From: Uliginosibacterium sp036017065
GTDB taxonomy: Bacteria > Pseudomonadota > Gammaproteobacteria > Burkholderiales > Rhodocyclaceae
Length of the DNA stretch: 64,000 nt
Reading direction: 5' to 3'
Assembly: GCF_036017065.1 (NCBI RefSeq)
Contig: NZ_JAYXHR010000001.1
Span: 930,001-994,000, forward strand
The translations under genes and the position numbers were made by a program. Positions 42,468 through 51,663 of the stretch are shown one piece after another. The notes below the pieces were generated by a model that worked only from the letters and a program-made list of their open reading frames with translations, had not been told where the DNA came from and did no database searches. Positions within the stretch are counted from its first letter, which is position 1. Every line of letters begins with the position of its first letter.

Positions 42468-43360
42468 TGGCCGGCTCTACCACCATGCAGGTGCACCGCC
42501 AGGCGGCGCACTACGAAGGCAACCCGGCCACGAGCGAGGCAGCGTGGATCAAGTGGAGCATCGTCGGCGTGTCGCTGGCGTTCTTCGCCCTCTTCCTGCT
42601 GGTGCCCCTGGCAGCGGTGTTCGCCGAGGCGCTGAAGAAAGGCTGGGTGGTCTACTTCGAGTCGCTGGTTGACCCGGACGCGCTGGCAGCGGTGAAGCTG
42701 ACGCTGATCGCCGCGCTCATCGCGGTGCCGCTGAACCTGGTATTCGGCGTGAGTGCGGCCTGGGCCATCGCGCGCTTCGAGTTCCGCGGCAAGCAGTTGC
42801 TCACCACGCTGATCGACCTGCCGTTCTCGGTGTCGCCAGTCATCGCGGGCCTGATCTACATCCTGATGTTCGGTGCCCAGGGTTACTTCGGCCCCTGGCT
42901 GCGCGAGCACGACCTGAAGATCGTCTTCGCCGTGCCGGGCATCGTGCTGGCCACCGTGTTCGTGACCTTCCCCTTCGTGGCGCGTGAGCTGATTCCGCTG
43001 ATGCAGGCACAGGGCAAGGAGGAAGAGGAAGCCGCCATCGTGCTGGGCGCCAACGGCTGGCAGACCTTCTGGCACGTGACCCTGCCGAACATCAAGTGGG
43101 GCCTCATCTACGGCGTGGTGCTGTGCAACGCGCGGGCGATGGGCGAATTCGGCGCGGTGAGCGTGGTGTCCGGCCACATCCGTGGCGAGACCAACACGAT
43201 GCCGCTGCACATCGAGATCCTCTACAACGAGTACCAGTTCGCTGCCGCCTTCGCCGTGGCATCCCTGCTGGCCCTGCTGGCGCTGGTCACGCTGGTCATC
43301 AAGACGTTTGTGGAATGGCAAGTTGCGAACAGCAACAAGAACGTGAAAGGTGAAACGTGA
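42467..43360 (+). CDS. cysW: Sulfate ABC transporter permease CysW
   Basis: 297 residues with six membrane segments and the EAA loop AIVLGANGWQTFWHVTLPNI. NARAMGEFGAVSVVSGHIRG is the CysW signature. It starts at the A of the cysT stop TAATG. The C-terminus NKNVKGET is encoded by the left arm of the heptamer repeat, so the element has been taken into the reading frame. Confidence 0.95.
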   Translation: MAGSTTMQVHRQAAHYEGNPATSEAAWIKWSIVGVSLAFFALFLLVPLAAVFAEALKKGWVVYFESLVDPDALAAVKLTLIAALIAVPLNLVFGVSAAWAIARFEFRGKQLLTTLIDLPFSVSPVIAGLIYILMFGAQGYFGPWLREHDLKIVFAVPGIVLATVFVTFPFVARELIPLMQAQGKEEEEAAIVLGANGWQTFWHVTLPNIKWGLIYGVVLCNARAMGEFGAVSVVSGHIRGETNTMPLHIEILYNEYQFAAAFAVASLLALLALVTLVIKTFVEWQVANSNKNVKGET

Positions 43361-43457
43361 AATGTGATGCCCCCTCCCTGCCCTCCCCCCGCCGGGGGAG
43401 GAAAGCGCGCCATGCGCGACGTGCATTCCGTTTCACCTTTCACGTTTCACATTTCAC
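43342..43457. repeat. Heptamer-armed repeat element between cysW and cysA
   Basis: The left arm is a run of GTGAAAN units (43343-43366), the right arm a run of TTTCACN units (43431-43457). The middle holds CCCTCCCCCC-GCC-GGGGGAGG, a strong hairpin. A second copy with the same core lies at 60151-60265. It covers the end of cysW and the whole intergenic gap. Confidence 0.7.
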
Positions 43458-43469
43458 CGGGTCAGCAAA

Positions 43470-44567
43470 ATGAGCATCAAGGTCGAGAACATCCACAAGC
43501 AGTTCGGCAACTTCGTCGCGCTCAACAACGTGTCGCTGGACTTTCCCGGCGGCGAGCTGGTCGCCCTGCTGGGCCCGTCCGGCTGCGGCAAGACCACCCT
43601 GCTGCGCATCATCGCCGGCCTGGAACGCGCCGACAGCGGCCGCGTGCTGCTGGACGGCGAGGACGCCTCCGAGACCCACATCCGCGAACGCCAGGTCGGC
43701 TTCGTGTTCCAGCACTACGCACTGTTCCGCCACATGAGCGTGTTCGACAACGTGGCCTTCGGCCTGCGCGTGAAGCCGCGCAAGGAGCGCCCGAGCGAGG
43801 ACGTCATCCGCCGCAAGGTGAAGGAATTGCTGGAACTGGTGCAGCTGGACTGGCTGGCCGACCGCTTCCCGTCGCAACTGTCCGGCGGCCAGCGCCAGCG
43901 CATCGCGCTGGCCCGTGCGCTGGCGGTGGAACCCAAGGTGCTGCTGCTCGACGAGCCCTTCGGCGCGCTGGACGCCAAGGTGCGCAAGGAGCTGCGCCGC
44001 TGGCTGCGCCGCCTGCACGACGAACTGCACATCACCAGCATCTTCGTGACCCACGACCAGGAAGAGGCGATGGAAGTGTCCGACCGCGTGGTACTGATGA
44101 ACCACGGCAACGTGGAGCAGATCGGCAGCCCGAACGAGGTGTACCAGTCGCCGGCCACGCCCTTCGTGTATGGCTTCCTCGGTGCGGTGAACCTGTTCCA
44201 CGGGCGCGTCGACGGCGGCCACGTGCAACTGGGCGATCACCTGCACCCGCACGCCCACCCCCACGCCGACCCGCTGCCGCACGGCGCCGAAGTGATTGCC
44301 TTCGCCCGCCCGCATGAGCTGCAGATCGTCACCGACGCCGGCGAGACGCGCGGCATCGGCGCCACTGTGTCGCGCGTGCTGAGCTTCGGCGCCAGCACCC
44401 GCGTGGAACTGGAAAGCGAGCTGCGGGAAGGCGACGCCCACAAAGGCACGCCGCGCCACATCGAAGTCGAGCTCAGCCGCGAACAGAGCGCACTGCTGGC
44501 GCTCGCCAGCGGCCAGCGCGTGCGCGTGCTGCCGGCGCAGCTGCGGGTGTTCCCGCGCAACGCCTGA
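43470..44567 (+). CDS. cysA: Sulfate ABC transporter ATP-binding protein CysA
   Basis: 365 residues. Walker A GPSGCGKT (35-42), signature LSGGQ (137-141), Walker B VLLLDEP and the switch histidine THDQEEA are complete. QHYALFRHMSVFDNVAFGLR marks CysA. The C-terminal TRAP/TOBE-like regulatory part contains a histidine cluster, seven His between 251 and 271 (HLHPHAHPHADPLPH). It powers CysTW. Confidence 0.95.
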   Translation: MSIKVENIHKQFGNFVALNNVSLDFPGGELVALLGPSGCGKTTLLRIIAGLERADSGRVLLDGEDASETHIRERQVGFVFQHYALFRHMSVFDNVAFGLRVKPRKERPSEDVIRRKVKELLELVQLDWLADRFPSQLSGGQRQRIALARALAVEPKVLLLDEPFGALDAKVRKELRRWLRRLHDELHITSIFVTHDQEEAMEVSDRVVLMNHGNVEQIGSPNEVYQSPATPFVYGFLGAVNLFHGRVDGGHVQLGDHLHPHAHPHADPLPHGAEVIAFARPHELQIVTDAGETRGIGATVSRVLSFGASTRVELESELREGDAHKGTPRHIEVELSREQSALLALASGQRVRVLPAQLRVFPRNA

Positions 44568-44614
44568 CCCCCCGATAACAAAGTGCCTACTACCCCAGCA
44601 CGGAGAAACGTCTC

Positions 44615-45556
44615 ATGAACTTCCAGCAACTGCGCATCATCCGCGAGACGGTGCGCCAGAACTTCAACCTGACCGAAGTCGCCAACGCGCTGTTCACCTC
44701 GCAGCCGGGCGTGTCCAAGCACATCAAGGACCTGGAGGACGAACTGGGCGTGGAGCTCTTCGTCCGCCGCGGCAAGCGCCTGCTGGGCCTCACCGAGCCG
44801 GGCAAGGAACTGGTGGTCATCGTCGAGCGCATGCTGCTGGACGCGAAGAACATCAAGCATCTGGCCGAGCAGTTCACCCAGCGCGACCAGGGCCAGCTGA
44901 CCGTGGTGACCACGCACACGCAGGCACGCTACGCGCTGCCGCAGGTGGTGGCGGCGTTCAAGAAGGAATTCCCCAAGGTGCACCTGGCGCTGCATCAGGG
45001 CAGCCCGCAGGAGATCGTCGACCTGCTGCTGTCCGGCGAGGCCGACATCGGCATCGCCACCGAAGCGCTGGACACGCAATCCGAGCTGGTGAGCTTCCCG
45101 TACTACGACTGGCACCACGCGCTGATCGTGCCGCCGGACCATGCCCTGCTGGAAACCAGGCCGCTGACCCTGGCGGCTATCGCCGAGCATCCGGTGATCA
45201 CCTACCACGAGGGCTTTACCGGCCGCGCCCGCATCGACCGCGCATTCGCCGAGGCCGGACTGGTGCCGGACGTGGTGATGTCCGCGCTGGACGCCGACGT
45301 CATCAAGACTTACGTGGAGCTGGGCCTGGGCGTGGGCATCGTGGCCAGCATGGCCTACCAGCCCAAGCGCGACCCGGAGCTGCGCCTGATCGAATGCGAC
45401 GCGCTGTTCGGCAACAACACCACGCGCATCGCGGTGCGCCGCGGCCACTACCTGCGCGGCTTCGCCTACCGCTTCATCGAGCTGGCCACGCCGTCGCTCA
45501 CCGAAGCCACGGTGCGCGCCGAAGTGAACCCCTCGCGCGACGCAGCGCTGGTCTGA
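44615..45556 (+). CDS. cysB: LysR-type sulfur regulator CysB
   Basis: 313 residues. The opening MNFQQLRIIRETVRQNFNLT, then ANALFTSQPGVSKHIKDLED are the CysB/Cbl DNA-binding domain. The effector domain keeps TTHTQARYALP and VITYHEGFTGRARID, which hold the sulfate/acetylserine pocket. CysB activates sulfur uptake genes with N-acetylserine as inducer. It is 47 bases after cysA, so it probably belongs to the operon. Confidence 0.93.
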   Translation: MNFQQLRIIRETVRQNFNLTEVANALFTSQPGVSKHIKDLEDELGVELFVRRGKRLLGLTEPGKELVVIVERMLLDAKNIKHLAEQFTQRDQGQLTVVTTHTQARYALPQVVAAFKKEFPKVHLALHQGSPQEIVDLLLSGEADIGIATEALDTQSELVSFPYYDWHHALIVPPDHALLETRPLTLAAIAEHPVITYHEGFTGRARIDRAFAEAGLVPDVVMSALDADVIKTYVELGLGVGIVASMAYQPKRDPELRLIECDALFGNNTTRIAVRRGHYLRGFAYRFIELATPSLTEATVRAEVNPSRDAALV

Positions 45557-45571
45557 TCGACGCGAAAAAAA

Positions 45572-45599
45572 CGCTCTGCCACCGCAAGGTGGCAGAGCG
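45572..45599. terminator. Hairpin after cysB
   Basis: CGCTCTGCCACC (45572-45583) pairs perfectly with 45588-45599 over GCAA. The A run lies on the upstream side, so a T run is present only on the minus strand. On the plus strand it may act as a 3'-end stabiliser. Confidence 0.55.
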
Positions 45600-45615
45600 G
45601 AGACACCCGACCAAA

Positions 45616-45678
45616 GGGAAACGCGGGCGTATGCGCAAACCGGACGTGCAGATACGTCCATGCGCATCTTCGTTTCCC
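45616..45678. other. Nested inverted repeats after cysB
   Basis: GGGAAACG (45616-45623) with CGTTTCCC (45671-45678), ATGCGCA with TGCGCAT inside them, and GACGT with ACGTC innermost give a three-tier fold. It is too ordered to be chance. The gap 45557-45869 has no gene; TTATGC-N7-GCATAA (45766-45784) near its end is a possible regulatory site for the next gene. Confidence 0.5.
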
Positions 45679-45869
45679 TGCGTTGCAGCAAGATGATGGA
45701 CGGCCGACAGGCCGGATCAGCCTGCGGCGCACATGTCACAGCCCGCATGTCGCCCACCGCCCGCGTTATGCGGAATCGGCATAAGCAATTCACCTGATCG
45801 CCACATTCCTGATCGTTCCGGCTGAGAGAATCCGGCGCGCTCGCCCGAGCACGCCCATCGCAGACGATC

Positions 45870-46841
45870 ATGAAAATCCGCCACCCGGACCTGCAGGACC
45901 AGGCCATCAACCCCGAACACGCCGCTCTGGGCCTGCCGCCCGTGGAGTACGCCGTCACCCACGCGTACGACCATCCGCTGCTGCGCATCGCCCATTACAT
46001 CGTGGGCGCGGTGCTGGTCACCCTGCTGGCCTACCTGGCCTATCGCCTGTTCTGGGCCAATGGCAGTGCGAAGTCGGGCACCGAACTGATCGCCGAGGCG
46101 TTAAGCAACCCGGCCTTCTGGAGCGCGGTGGGTGTCGGCCTGCTGGCCCAGGTCATCGACGGCGCTTTGGGCATGGCCTACGGCATCACCTCCACCAGCT
46201 TCCTGCTGGCAGCGGGTGCGCCGCCGGCGATGGCCAGTGGCGCCACCCACCTCGCGGAAGTCTTCACCACCGGCGTTTCCGGCGTCGCCCACCTCAAGCT
46301 GGGCAACGTGAACCGCCGCCTGTTCTTCAGCCTGCTGCTGCCGGGCATCATCGGGGCGCTGCTGGGCACCTGGGTGCTCACCAGCGTGGACGGCAAGGCC
46401 CTGCGCCCCTGGGTGAACGGCTACCTGTTGCTGATGGGCCTGTACGTACTCAGCAAGGCCTTCCGCAAGCATCGCCGCACGGCCTCCATCGAACCGAAGC
46501 GCATTGCACCGCTGGCCATGTTCGGCGGCTTCATGGACACCACCGGCGGGGGCGGCTGGGGGCCCATCGTCACCACCTCACTGGTCGGCGCCGGGCACGA
46601 CCCGCGCACCACCATCGGCTCGGTGAATCTGGCCGAGTTCTTCCTCACCGTCAGCGTGGCCACGGCCTTCTTCACCATCCTCGACGACACGGTGTGGGTG
46701 CTGGTGGCGGGGCTGGCCATCGGCGGCCTTTTCGCGGCACCGCTGGCGGCCTACCTGACGCGCCACCTGCAGGCCCGCACGCTGCTGATCCTGGTGGGCT
46801 GCCTGATCAGCGCGGTCAGCGTGTTCAACCTGAGTCGCTGA
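45870..46841 (+). CDS. TauE/SafE-family sulfite exporter
   Basis: 323 residues with about eight membrane segments. LAQVIDGALGMAYGITSTSF and GGFMDTTGGGGWGPIVTTSL are the two TauE/SafE repeats. The family exports sulfite or sulfonates or related anions. It follows cysTWAB, so removing excess sulfite made from sulfonates or sulfate is the likely job. A hydrophilic N-terminal tail of about 40 residues is present. Confidence 0.87.
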   Translation: MKIRHPDLQDQAINPEHAALGLPPVEYAVTHAYDHPLLRIAHYIVGAVLVTLLAYLAYRLFWANGSAKSGTELIAEALSNPAFWSAVGVGLLAQVIDGALGMAYGITSTSFLLAAGAPPAMASGATHLAEVFTTGVSGVAHLKLGNVNRRLFFSLLLPGIIGALLGTWVLTSVDGKALRPWVNGYLLLMGLYVLSKAFRKHRRTASIEPKRIAPLAMFGGFMDTTGGGGWGPIVTTSLVGAGHDPRTTIGSVNLAEFFLTVSVATAFFTILDDTVWVLVAGLAIGGLFAAPLAAYLTRHLQARTLLILVGCLISAVSVFNLSR

Positions 46842-46865
46842 GGGGTTCCGAGGTACGACGACAGG

Positions 46866-46964
46866 GGCGCTGACAAAACGATTCAGGCCAGGCGCGCCGA
46901 CGAAGACAGTACAAGTCGTACGGCGAGGAGGTGCAACAACGCCAGAATCGTTTTTGTCAGCGCC
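46866..46964. repeat. Inverted-repeat-bounded intergenic element
   Basis: GGCGCTGACAAAACGATTC (46866-46884) pairs with the 20 bases at 46945-46964 with one extra base. Inside lies GTAC-AAGTC-GTAC. It occupies most of the gap between the sulfite exporter gene and map. No coding sequence and no T run are present. Confidence 0.6.
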
Positions 46965-47040
46965 GCCCGTGGAGTGCGAAGGGATGGCAAACGGGGTACC
47001 CTTACACCCCTTCGCCCCAATTTTTCCCCGTTTCCGCAGT

Positions 47041-47853
47041 ATGAGCATTGTCATCAAGACGCCGGAAGACATCGAGAAGATGCGCGTCGCCGGCCGTCTG
47101 GCCTCCGAAGTGCTGGACTACATCACGCCGCACGTCCAGCCCGGCGTCACCACCGAGGAACTCGACCGCCTGTGTCATGAATACATGGTGAAGGAACAGG
47201 GCTCTATCCCCGCGCCGCTGAACTACCAGCCGCCCGGCTACACGCCCTACCCCAAGGCCATCTGCACGTCGGTGAACCACGTGGTGTGCCACGGCATCCC
47301 CGGCCCCAAGCCGCTGAAGCGTGGCGACTCGGTGAATCTCGACATCACGATCATCAAGGACGGCTACCACGGCGACAACAGCCGCATGTTCCTGGTGGGT
47401 GGCGAAGCCGCGGCCACCATCCAGTCCCGCCGCCTGGCGCAGATCACCTACGAATGCATGTGGCTGGGCATCGCCAAGGTGCGCCCGGGTGCACGCCTGG
47501 GCGACATCGGCCACGTGATCCAGCGTCACGCCGAGAACGCCGGCTACTCGGTGGTGCGCGAATTCTGCGGCCACGGCATCGGCAAGAAATTCCACGAGGA
47601 ACCGCAGGTGGTGCACTACGGCCGCCCCGGCACCGGCGTGGAGCTGCGCGAAGGCATGATCTTCACCATCGAGCCGATGATCAACGCCGGCAAGGCCGCC
47701 ATCTCCGAGCTGCCCGACGGCTGGACCATCATCACCAAGGACCGCTCGCTGTCCGCCCAGTGGGAACACACCGTGCTCGTCACTGCCGACGGCTACGAAG
47801 TGCTCACGGTTTCCGCAGGGTCGCCCGCCCCCTACCTCCCGGCCCAGGCCTGA
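47041..47853 (+). CDS. map: Methionine aminopeptidase type I
   Basis: 270 residues from ATG 47041. The metal ligands are in place: Asp in NLDITIIKDGYHGDN (two), His in EFCGHGIGKKFHEEP, Glu in FTIEPMINAG and Glu in QWEHTVLVT; HVVCHGIPG gives the substrate histidine. It removes the initiator methionine. It is followed seven bases later by glnD, the usual order in beta- and gammaproteobacteria. Confidence 0.96.
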   Translation: MSIVIKTPEDIEKMRVAGRLASEVLDYITPHVQPGVTTEELDRLCHEYMVKEQGSIPAPLNYQPPGYTPYPKAICTSVNHVVCHGIPGPKPLKRGDSVNLDITIIKDGYHGDNSRMFLVGGEAAATIQSRRLAQITYECMWLGIAKVRPGARLGDIGHVIQRHAENAGYSVVREFCGHGIGKKFHEEPQVVHYGRPGTGVELREGMIFTIEPMINAGKAAISELPDGWTIITKDRSLSAQWEHTVLVTADGYEVLTVSAGSPAPYLPAQA

Positions 47854-47860
47854 TCTCCGC

Positions 47861-50428
47861 ATGGAAGTCGCGCGCGAAGTCCTCGACGCGCTGCGCAAGG
47901 TCCTGACCGAGGGCCGCACGCAGCTCCGCCTCGCCTACGAGGAAGATGCCCGCCCGCAGCGCCTGCTGGCCGGCCGCGCGAAGCTGGTGGACCACGTGCT
48001 CACCACGCTGTGGCAGGCCTGCTACCTCCCCTCCTCCGCCACGCTGGTGGCCGTGGGTGGCTATGGCCGCGGCGAGCTGTACCCGCAGTCGGACGTCGAC
48101 ATCCTCGTGCTGCTGGCAGAGGAAGCCGACGACGCCCTGCAGGCCACCATCACCGGTTTCGTCGGCTACCTGTGGGACCTCGGGCTGGACATCGGCCACA
48201 GCGTGCGCACGGTGGACGAGTGCCTGGCCGAGGCCGAGCACGACATCACCGTGCAGACCACCTTGCTGGAGTCGCGCCGCCTCACCGGCAACCGGGATCT
48301 CTATAGCGGCTTCGTGCAGCGCGTGGCGATCGCGATGGACCCGGCCGCCTTCTTCCACGCCAAGCGTGCGGAGCAGGAGCAACGCTACAACCGCTTCCAG
48401 GACACGCCCTTCGCGCTGGAACCCAACTGCAAGGAAAGCCCCGGCGGCCTGCGCGACCTGCAGACCATCGTGTGGCTGGCGCTGGCCTGCGGCCTGGGCA
48501 CGCGCTGGAACGACCTGGCACGCCACGGCCTCATCACCGAGGAAGAGGTCGCCGAGCTGAAGAGCGCCGAGCGCTTCATGCAGCACGTGCGCATCCGCCT
48601 GCACCACATCGCCGGCCGCCGCGAAGACCGCATCATCTTCGACCTGCAGGAAACCCTGGCGAAGGCCTTCGGCTTCAGCGCCACGCGCAACCGCCGCGCG
48701 TCCGAAGTGCTGATGCAGCACTACTACCGCACGGCCAAGAAGATCGTCCAGCTCAACACCATCCTGCTGCAGAACATCGCAGTGCGCTTCCAGTCGCTGG
48801 CCGATGCCACGCCGCGGCCACTCGACGGGCGCTTCCGCATCCTCGGCGACACGCTGGACATCACCCACGACCAGCTCTTTGAACGCGACCCGCACGCCCT
48901 GCTCGAATGCTTCCTGCTGATGATGGAGCACCCCGAGCTGAAGAACATGAGCGCCCGCACGCTGCGTGCGCTGTGGCGTGCCCGCAAGCTGGTGGACGCG
49001 CAATTCCGTCGCGACCCGGTCAACCGCAAGAACTTCCTGGAGCTGTTCAAGCAGCCGCGCGGCCAGACCCACGAGTTCCGGCGGATGAACCAGTACGGCA
49101 TCCTCGGCGCCTACCTGCCCGCCTTCGGCCGCATCGTCGGCCAGATGCAGCACGACCTCTTCCACGTCTACACCGTGGACCAGCACATCCTGCAGGTGCT
49201 GCGCAACGCGCGCCGCTTCTCGCTGGACGAGCACGCGCACGAGTACCCGCTGATGACGCGCCTGATGAGCGCCTTCGACGCGCCCTGGCTCATCTACGTC
49301 GCGGCGCTGTTCCACGACATCGCCAAGGGCCGCGGTGGCGACCACTCCAAGCTGGGCATGAACGACGCCCGCCGCTTCGCGCGCGACCACGGCCTGTCGA
49401 AGGAAGATGCCGACCTGCTGGTGTGGCTGGTCGAACACCACCTCACCATGTCGCAGGTCGCGCAGAAGCAGGACCTCAGCGACCCGGACGTCATACGCGG
49501 CTTCGCCACCCTGGTCGGCGACGAACGCCACCTCACCGCGCTGTACCTGCTGACCCACGCCGACATCCGCGGCACCAGCCCGAAGGTGTGGAACGGCTGG
49601 AAGGCCAAGCTGCTGGAAGACCTCTTCCTCGCCACCCGCCGCCTGCTGCACGGCGACCTGCCTGAAGCCGCGCTCGGCGTCACCGAACGCCAGGAGAACG
49701 CCCGCGAGCGCCTGCGCTACTACGGCCTCATGCCCGGCTCGGAAGACGCGCTGTGGAAGGAGCTGGACACCGTCTACTTCATGCGCCACGACAGCGAGGA
49801 AATCGCCTGGCATACGCGCATGCTGTACTACCGTCCCGAGTCCGACGAACCCATCGTGCGTGCCCGCCCCCACCAGGTGGAGCAAGGCCTGCAGGTCATG
49901 GTCTACACCCGCGACCAGCGCGACCTCTTCGCACGCATCTGCGGCTACTTCAGCCGCATGGGCTTCAGCATCCTGGACGCGAAGATCCACACCACCAGCC
50001 ACGGCTACGCGCTGGACAGCTTCGTCGTGCTCGACCCGGCCAGCAACACCGGCGACTATCGCGACGTCATCGGCCTGATCGAACACGAACTCACCGAACG
50101 CCTCACCACCCAGGCCCCACTCGACACGCCCAGCGCCGGCCGCCTGTCACGCCTGATCAAGCACTTCCCCGTCACGCCCAGCATCACCCTGATGCCCGAC
50201 GAACGCGGCCAGCGCTACATCCTCTCCATCATCGCCACCGACCGCCCCGGCCTGCTCTACACCGTGGCCCGCACGCTGGCGGAACACGACGTGAACCTGC
50301 ACACCGCAAAGATCGCCACGCTGGGCGAGCGGGCTGAGGACACGTTCCTGGTGAGCGGCCCGAACCTCGGGCACAGCGGGAAGACGGTGCAGCTGGAATC
50401 GGATCTGATCGAACGCCTACGGGTTTGA
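47861..50428 (+). CDS. glnD: [Protein-PII] uridylyltransferase/uridylyl-removing enzyme GlnD
   Basis: 855 residues. The nucleotidyltransferase motif GGYGRGELYPQSDVD (66-80) is followed by the HD hydrolase motif ALFHDIAKGRGGDHS and two C-terminal ACT domains (VYTRDQRDLFARICGYF and SIIATDRPGLLYTVARTL). It uridylylates PII under low glutamine and removes the group when glutamine is high. It is in one transcript with map. Confidence 0.96.
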   Translation: MEVAREVLDALRKVLTEGRTQLRLAYEEDARPQRLLAGRAKLVDHVLTTLWQACYLPSSATLVAVGGYGRGELYPQSDVDILVLLAEEADDALQATITGFVGYLWDLGLDIGHSVRTVDECLAEAEHDITVQTTLLESRRLTGNRDLYSGFVQRVAIAMDPAAFFHAKRAEQEQRYNRFQDTPFALEPNCKESPGGLRDLQTIVWLALACGLGTRWNDLARHGLITEEEVAELKSAERFMQHVRIRLHHIAGRREDRIIFDLQETLAKAFGFSATRNRRASEVLMQHYYRTAKKIVQLNTILLQNIAVRFQSLADATPRPLDGRFRILGDTLDITHDQLFERDPHALLECFLLMMEHPELKNMSARTLRALWRARKLVDAQFRRDPVNRKNFLELFKQPRGQTHEFRRMNQYGILGAYLPAFGRIVGQMQHDLFHVYTVDQHILQVLRNARRFSLDEHAHEYPLMTRLMSAFDAPWLIYVAALFHDIAKGRGGDHSKLGMNDARRFARDHGLSKEDADLLVWLVEHHLTMSQVAQKQDLSDPDVIRGFATLVGDERHLTALYLLTHADIRGTSPKVWNGWKAKLLEDLFLATRRLLHGDLPEAALGVTERQENARERLRYYGLMPGSEDALWKELDTVYFMRHDSEEIAWHTRMLYYRPESDEPIVRARPHQVEQGLQVMVYTRDQRDLFARICGYFSRMGFSILDAKIHTTSHGYALDSFVVLDPASNTGDYRDVIGLIEHELTERLTTQAPLDTPSAGRLSRLIKHFPVTPSITLMPDERGQRYILSIIATDRPGLLYTVARTLAEHDVNLHTAKIATLGERAEDTFLVSGPNLGHSGKTVQLESDLIERLRV

Positions 50429-50506
50429 CGTAGGGCGTACGGTGGGCTATAGACAAACCCACGCGCCCACCACACTCTTCAGCCTATCGAGCCAGCACCT
50501 ACCAAG

Positions 50507-50696
50507 GCTCCGTCATTCCTGCGAAGGCAGGAATCCAGTGTCGTTGGTGCTGCCTTGAATGTCCTGCCGGCTCCCGCTGTGAGTTTTGAACTCACTCGTT
50601 ACGCTTGGCCGGGAGTTCGCCCCGGCGGGCGACATACTCTCTGCTGCGCGGCAGAGAGTATGCAGAGAACGCGCCCCGCTTCCGCCGCCGTGCTTC
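50507..50696 (+). repeat. Left arm of a long inverted repeat
   Basis: The first 41 bases (50507-50547) are identical to the reverse complement of 51562-51602. Later, ACTCGTTACGCTTGGCCGGG and GCCCCGGCGGGCGA are shared, and so is CGCGCCCCGCTTCCG at the end. It holds a perfect 12-bp hairpin, 50633-50644 with 50651-50662, loop TGCGCG. The gap 50429-50786 has no gene. Confidence 0.85.
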
Positions 50697-50786
50697 TAGG
50701 TCGTATTATTCGGCGCGCTGCGCTTCGCTTGATTGTTCAGCGCAAATGCCGAACGATTCGATATACGGGCTCTAAAGTTGCATGGA

Positions 50787-51332
50787 ATGAACATTCTGCT
50801 TCTCATCCTTTCGACTGTTTTTGCGGCCATTGCCTGGCATGCAGACACCACGCCCTTGACATCATTTCCACAGGAGCGTGTTCGGGTTCAGTCGATCACC
50901 AGAGCAATGCATGGTGTAACGGAGACAGTTTTCGTTGCAGATGACGGAAGCCAGTTCTCTTGTCATCAAGATAAAACTGGTGGATGTGCCGCTGATTCGA
51001 TGCTCGCAATTCAGTCAAGAAACGAGTACGTCAACATCTGGCACGATGACGATGAAGTTGTCGGGATTGCCCACAGCAACAAACTTCTGTGGTCTCAAGT
51101 CGGCGGCAATGTATCTGCCAAGGCTTTTGCAACCAGCATGTCTATCGCCTTGCTTCTGATTGCTGCTATCCGTATCGCCATTCGTAGCGGGGCTATTAAC
51201 AGATCGAGGAAGGATGGCGCTTCACTCGAACCGCCCCTCACTCGGCTTTCAGGTAAGGCCGACGAATCTGCACGGCCCCATTCCCCTCTGCAGCCGCCGA
51301 GCAGCACAGCCGTGACGAGGGATCGCGCGTAG
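50787..51332 (+). CDS. Orphan membrane protein of unknown function
   Basis: 181 residues from ATG 50787. A hydrophobic N-terminus (MNILLLILSTVFAAIAWHAD) acts as a signal anchor; a soluble part with two cysteines (SQFSCHQDKTGGCAADS) follows; AFATSMSIALLLIAAIRIAI is a second membrane segment. A charged, proline-rich tail runs into the repeat. It is AT-richer than its neighbours. I recognise no family. It is enclosed by the two arms of the long inverted repeat, which suggests it arrived with them or was trapped between them. Confidence 0.55.
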   Translation: MNILLLILSTVFAAIAWHADTTPLTSFPQERVRVQSITRAMHGVTETVFVADDGSQFSCHQDKTGGCAADSMLAIQSRNEYVNIWHDDDEVVGIAHSNKLLWSQVGGNVSAKAFATSMSIALLLIAAIRIAIRSGAINRSRKDGASLEPPLTRLSGKADESARPHSPLQPPSSTAVTRDRA

Positions 51333-51413
51333 CGCGACGGCGAGGACTGTCTGAGCGCGTAAGCGCGAGTTCCGCAGCCGCTCGGCATGGCGCGCAGCGC
51401 AGGGGACCACACG

Positions 51414-51602
51414 AAGCGTGGCGACGGAAGCGGGGCGCGTTTTTGGGCTACCTTTTGCCGCGCAGCAAAAGGTAGCTCGCCCGCCGGGGCGAACTCCCGG
51501 CCAAGCGTAACGAGTGACCACCCCGCTCACGGCGGGAGCCGGCAAGTAACCAAAGACGAAACCAACGACACTGGATTCCTGCCTTCGCAGGAATGACGGA
51601 GC
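51414..51602 (-). repeat. Right arm of the long inverted repeat
   Basis: Reverse complement of the left arm with local divergence. Its hairpin is 51447-51458 with 51465-51476, also 12 perfect pairs and the same loop (CGCGCA on this strand). Stem bases differ from the left copy at five pairs, all compensated. The gap 51333-51726 holds this arm and the terminator at 51664. Confidence 0.85.
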
Positions 51603-51663
51603 GATACTGCGTACAGACGCGACAACCGTGTCCCCTCCGTTGAGTCGACAAGGTCTATCAAGC

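Noticed and set aside
47804..50086. A 760-codon open frame on the minus strand
   Set aside because: It is antisense to glnD, which has complete catalytic motifs.
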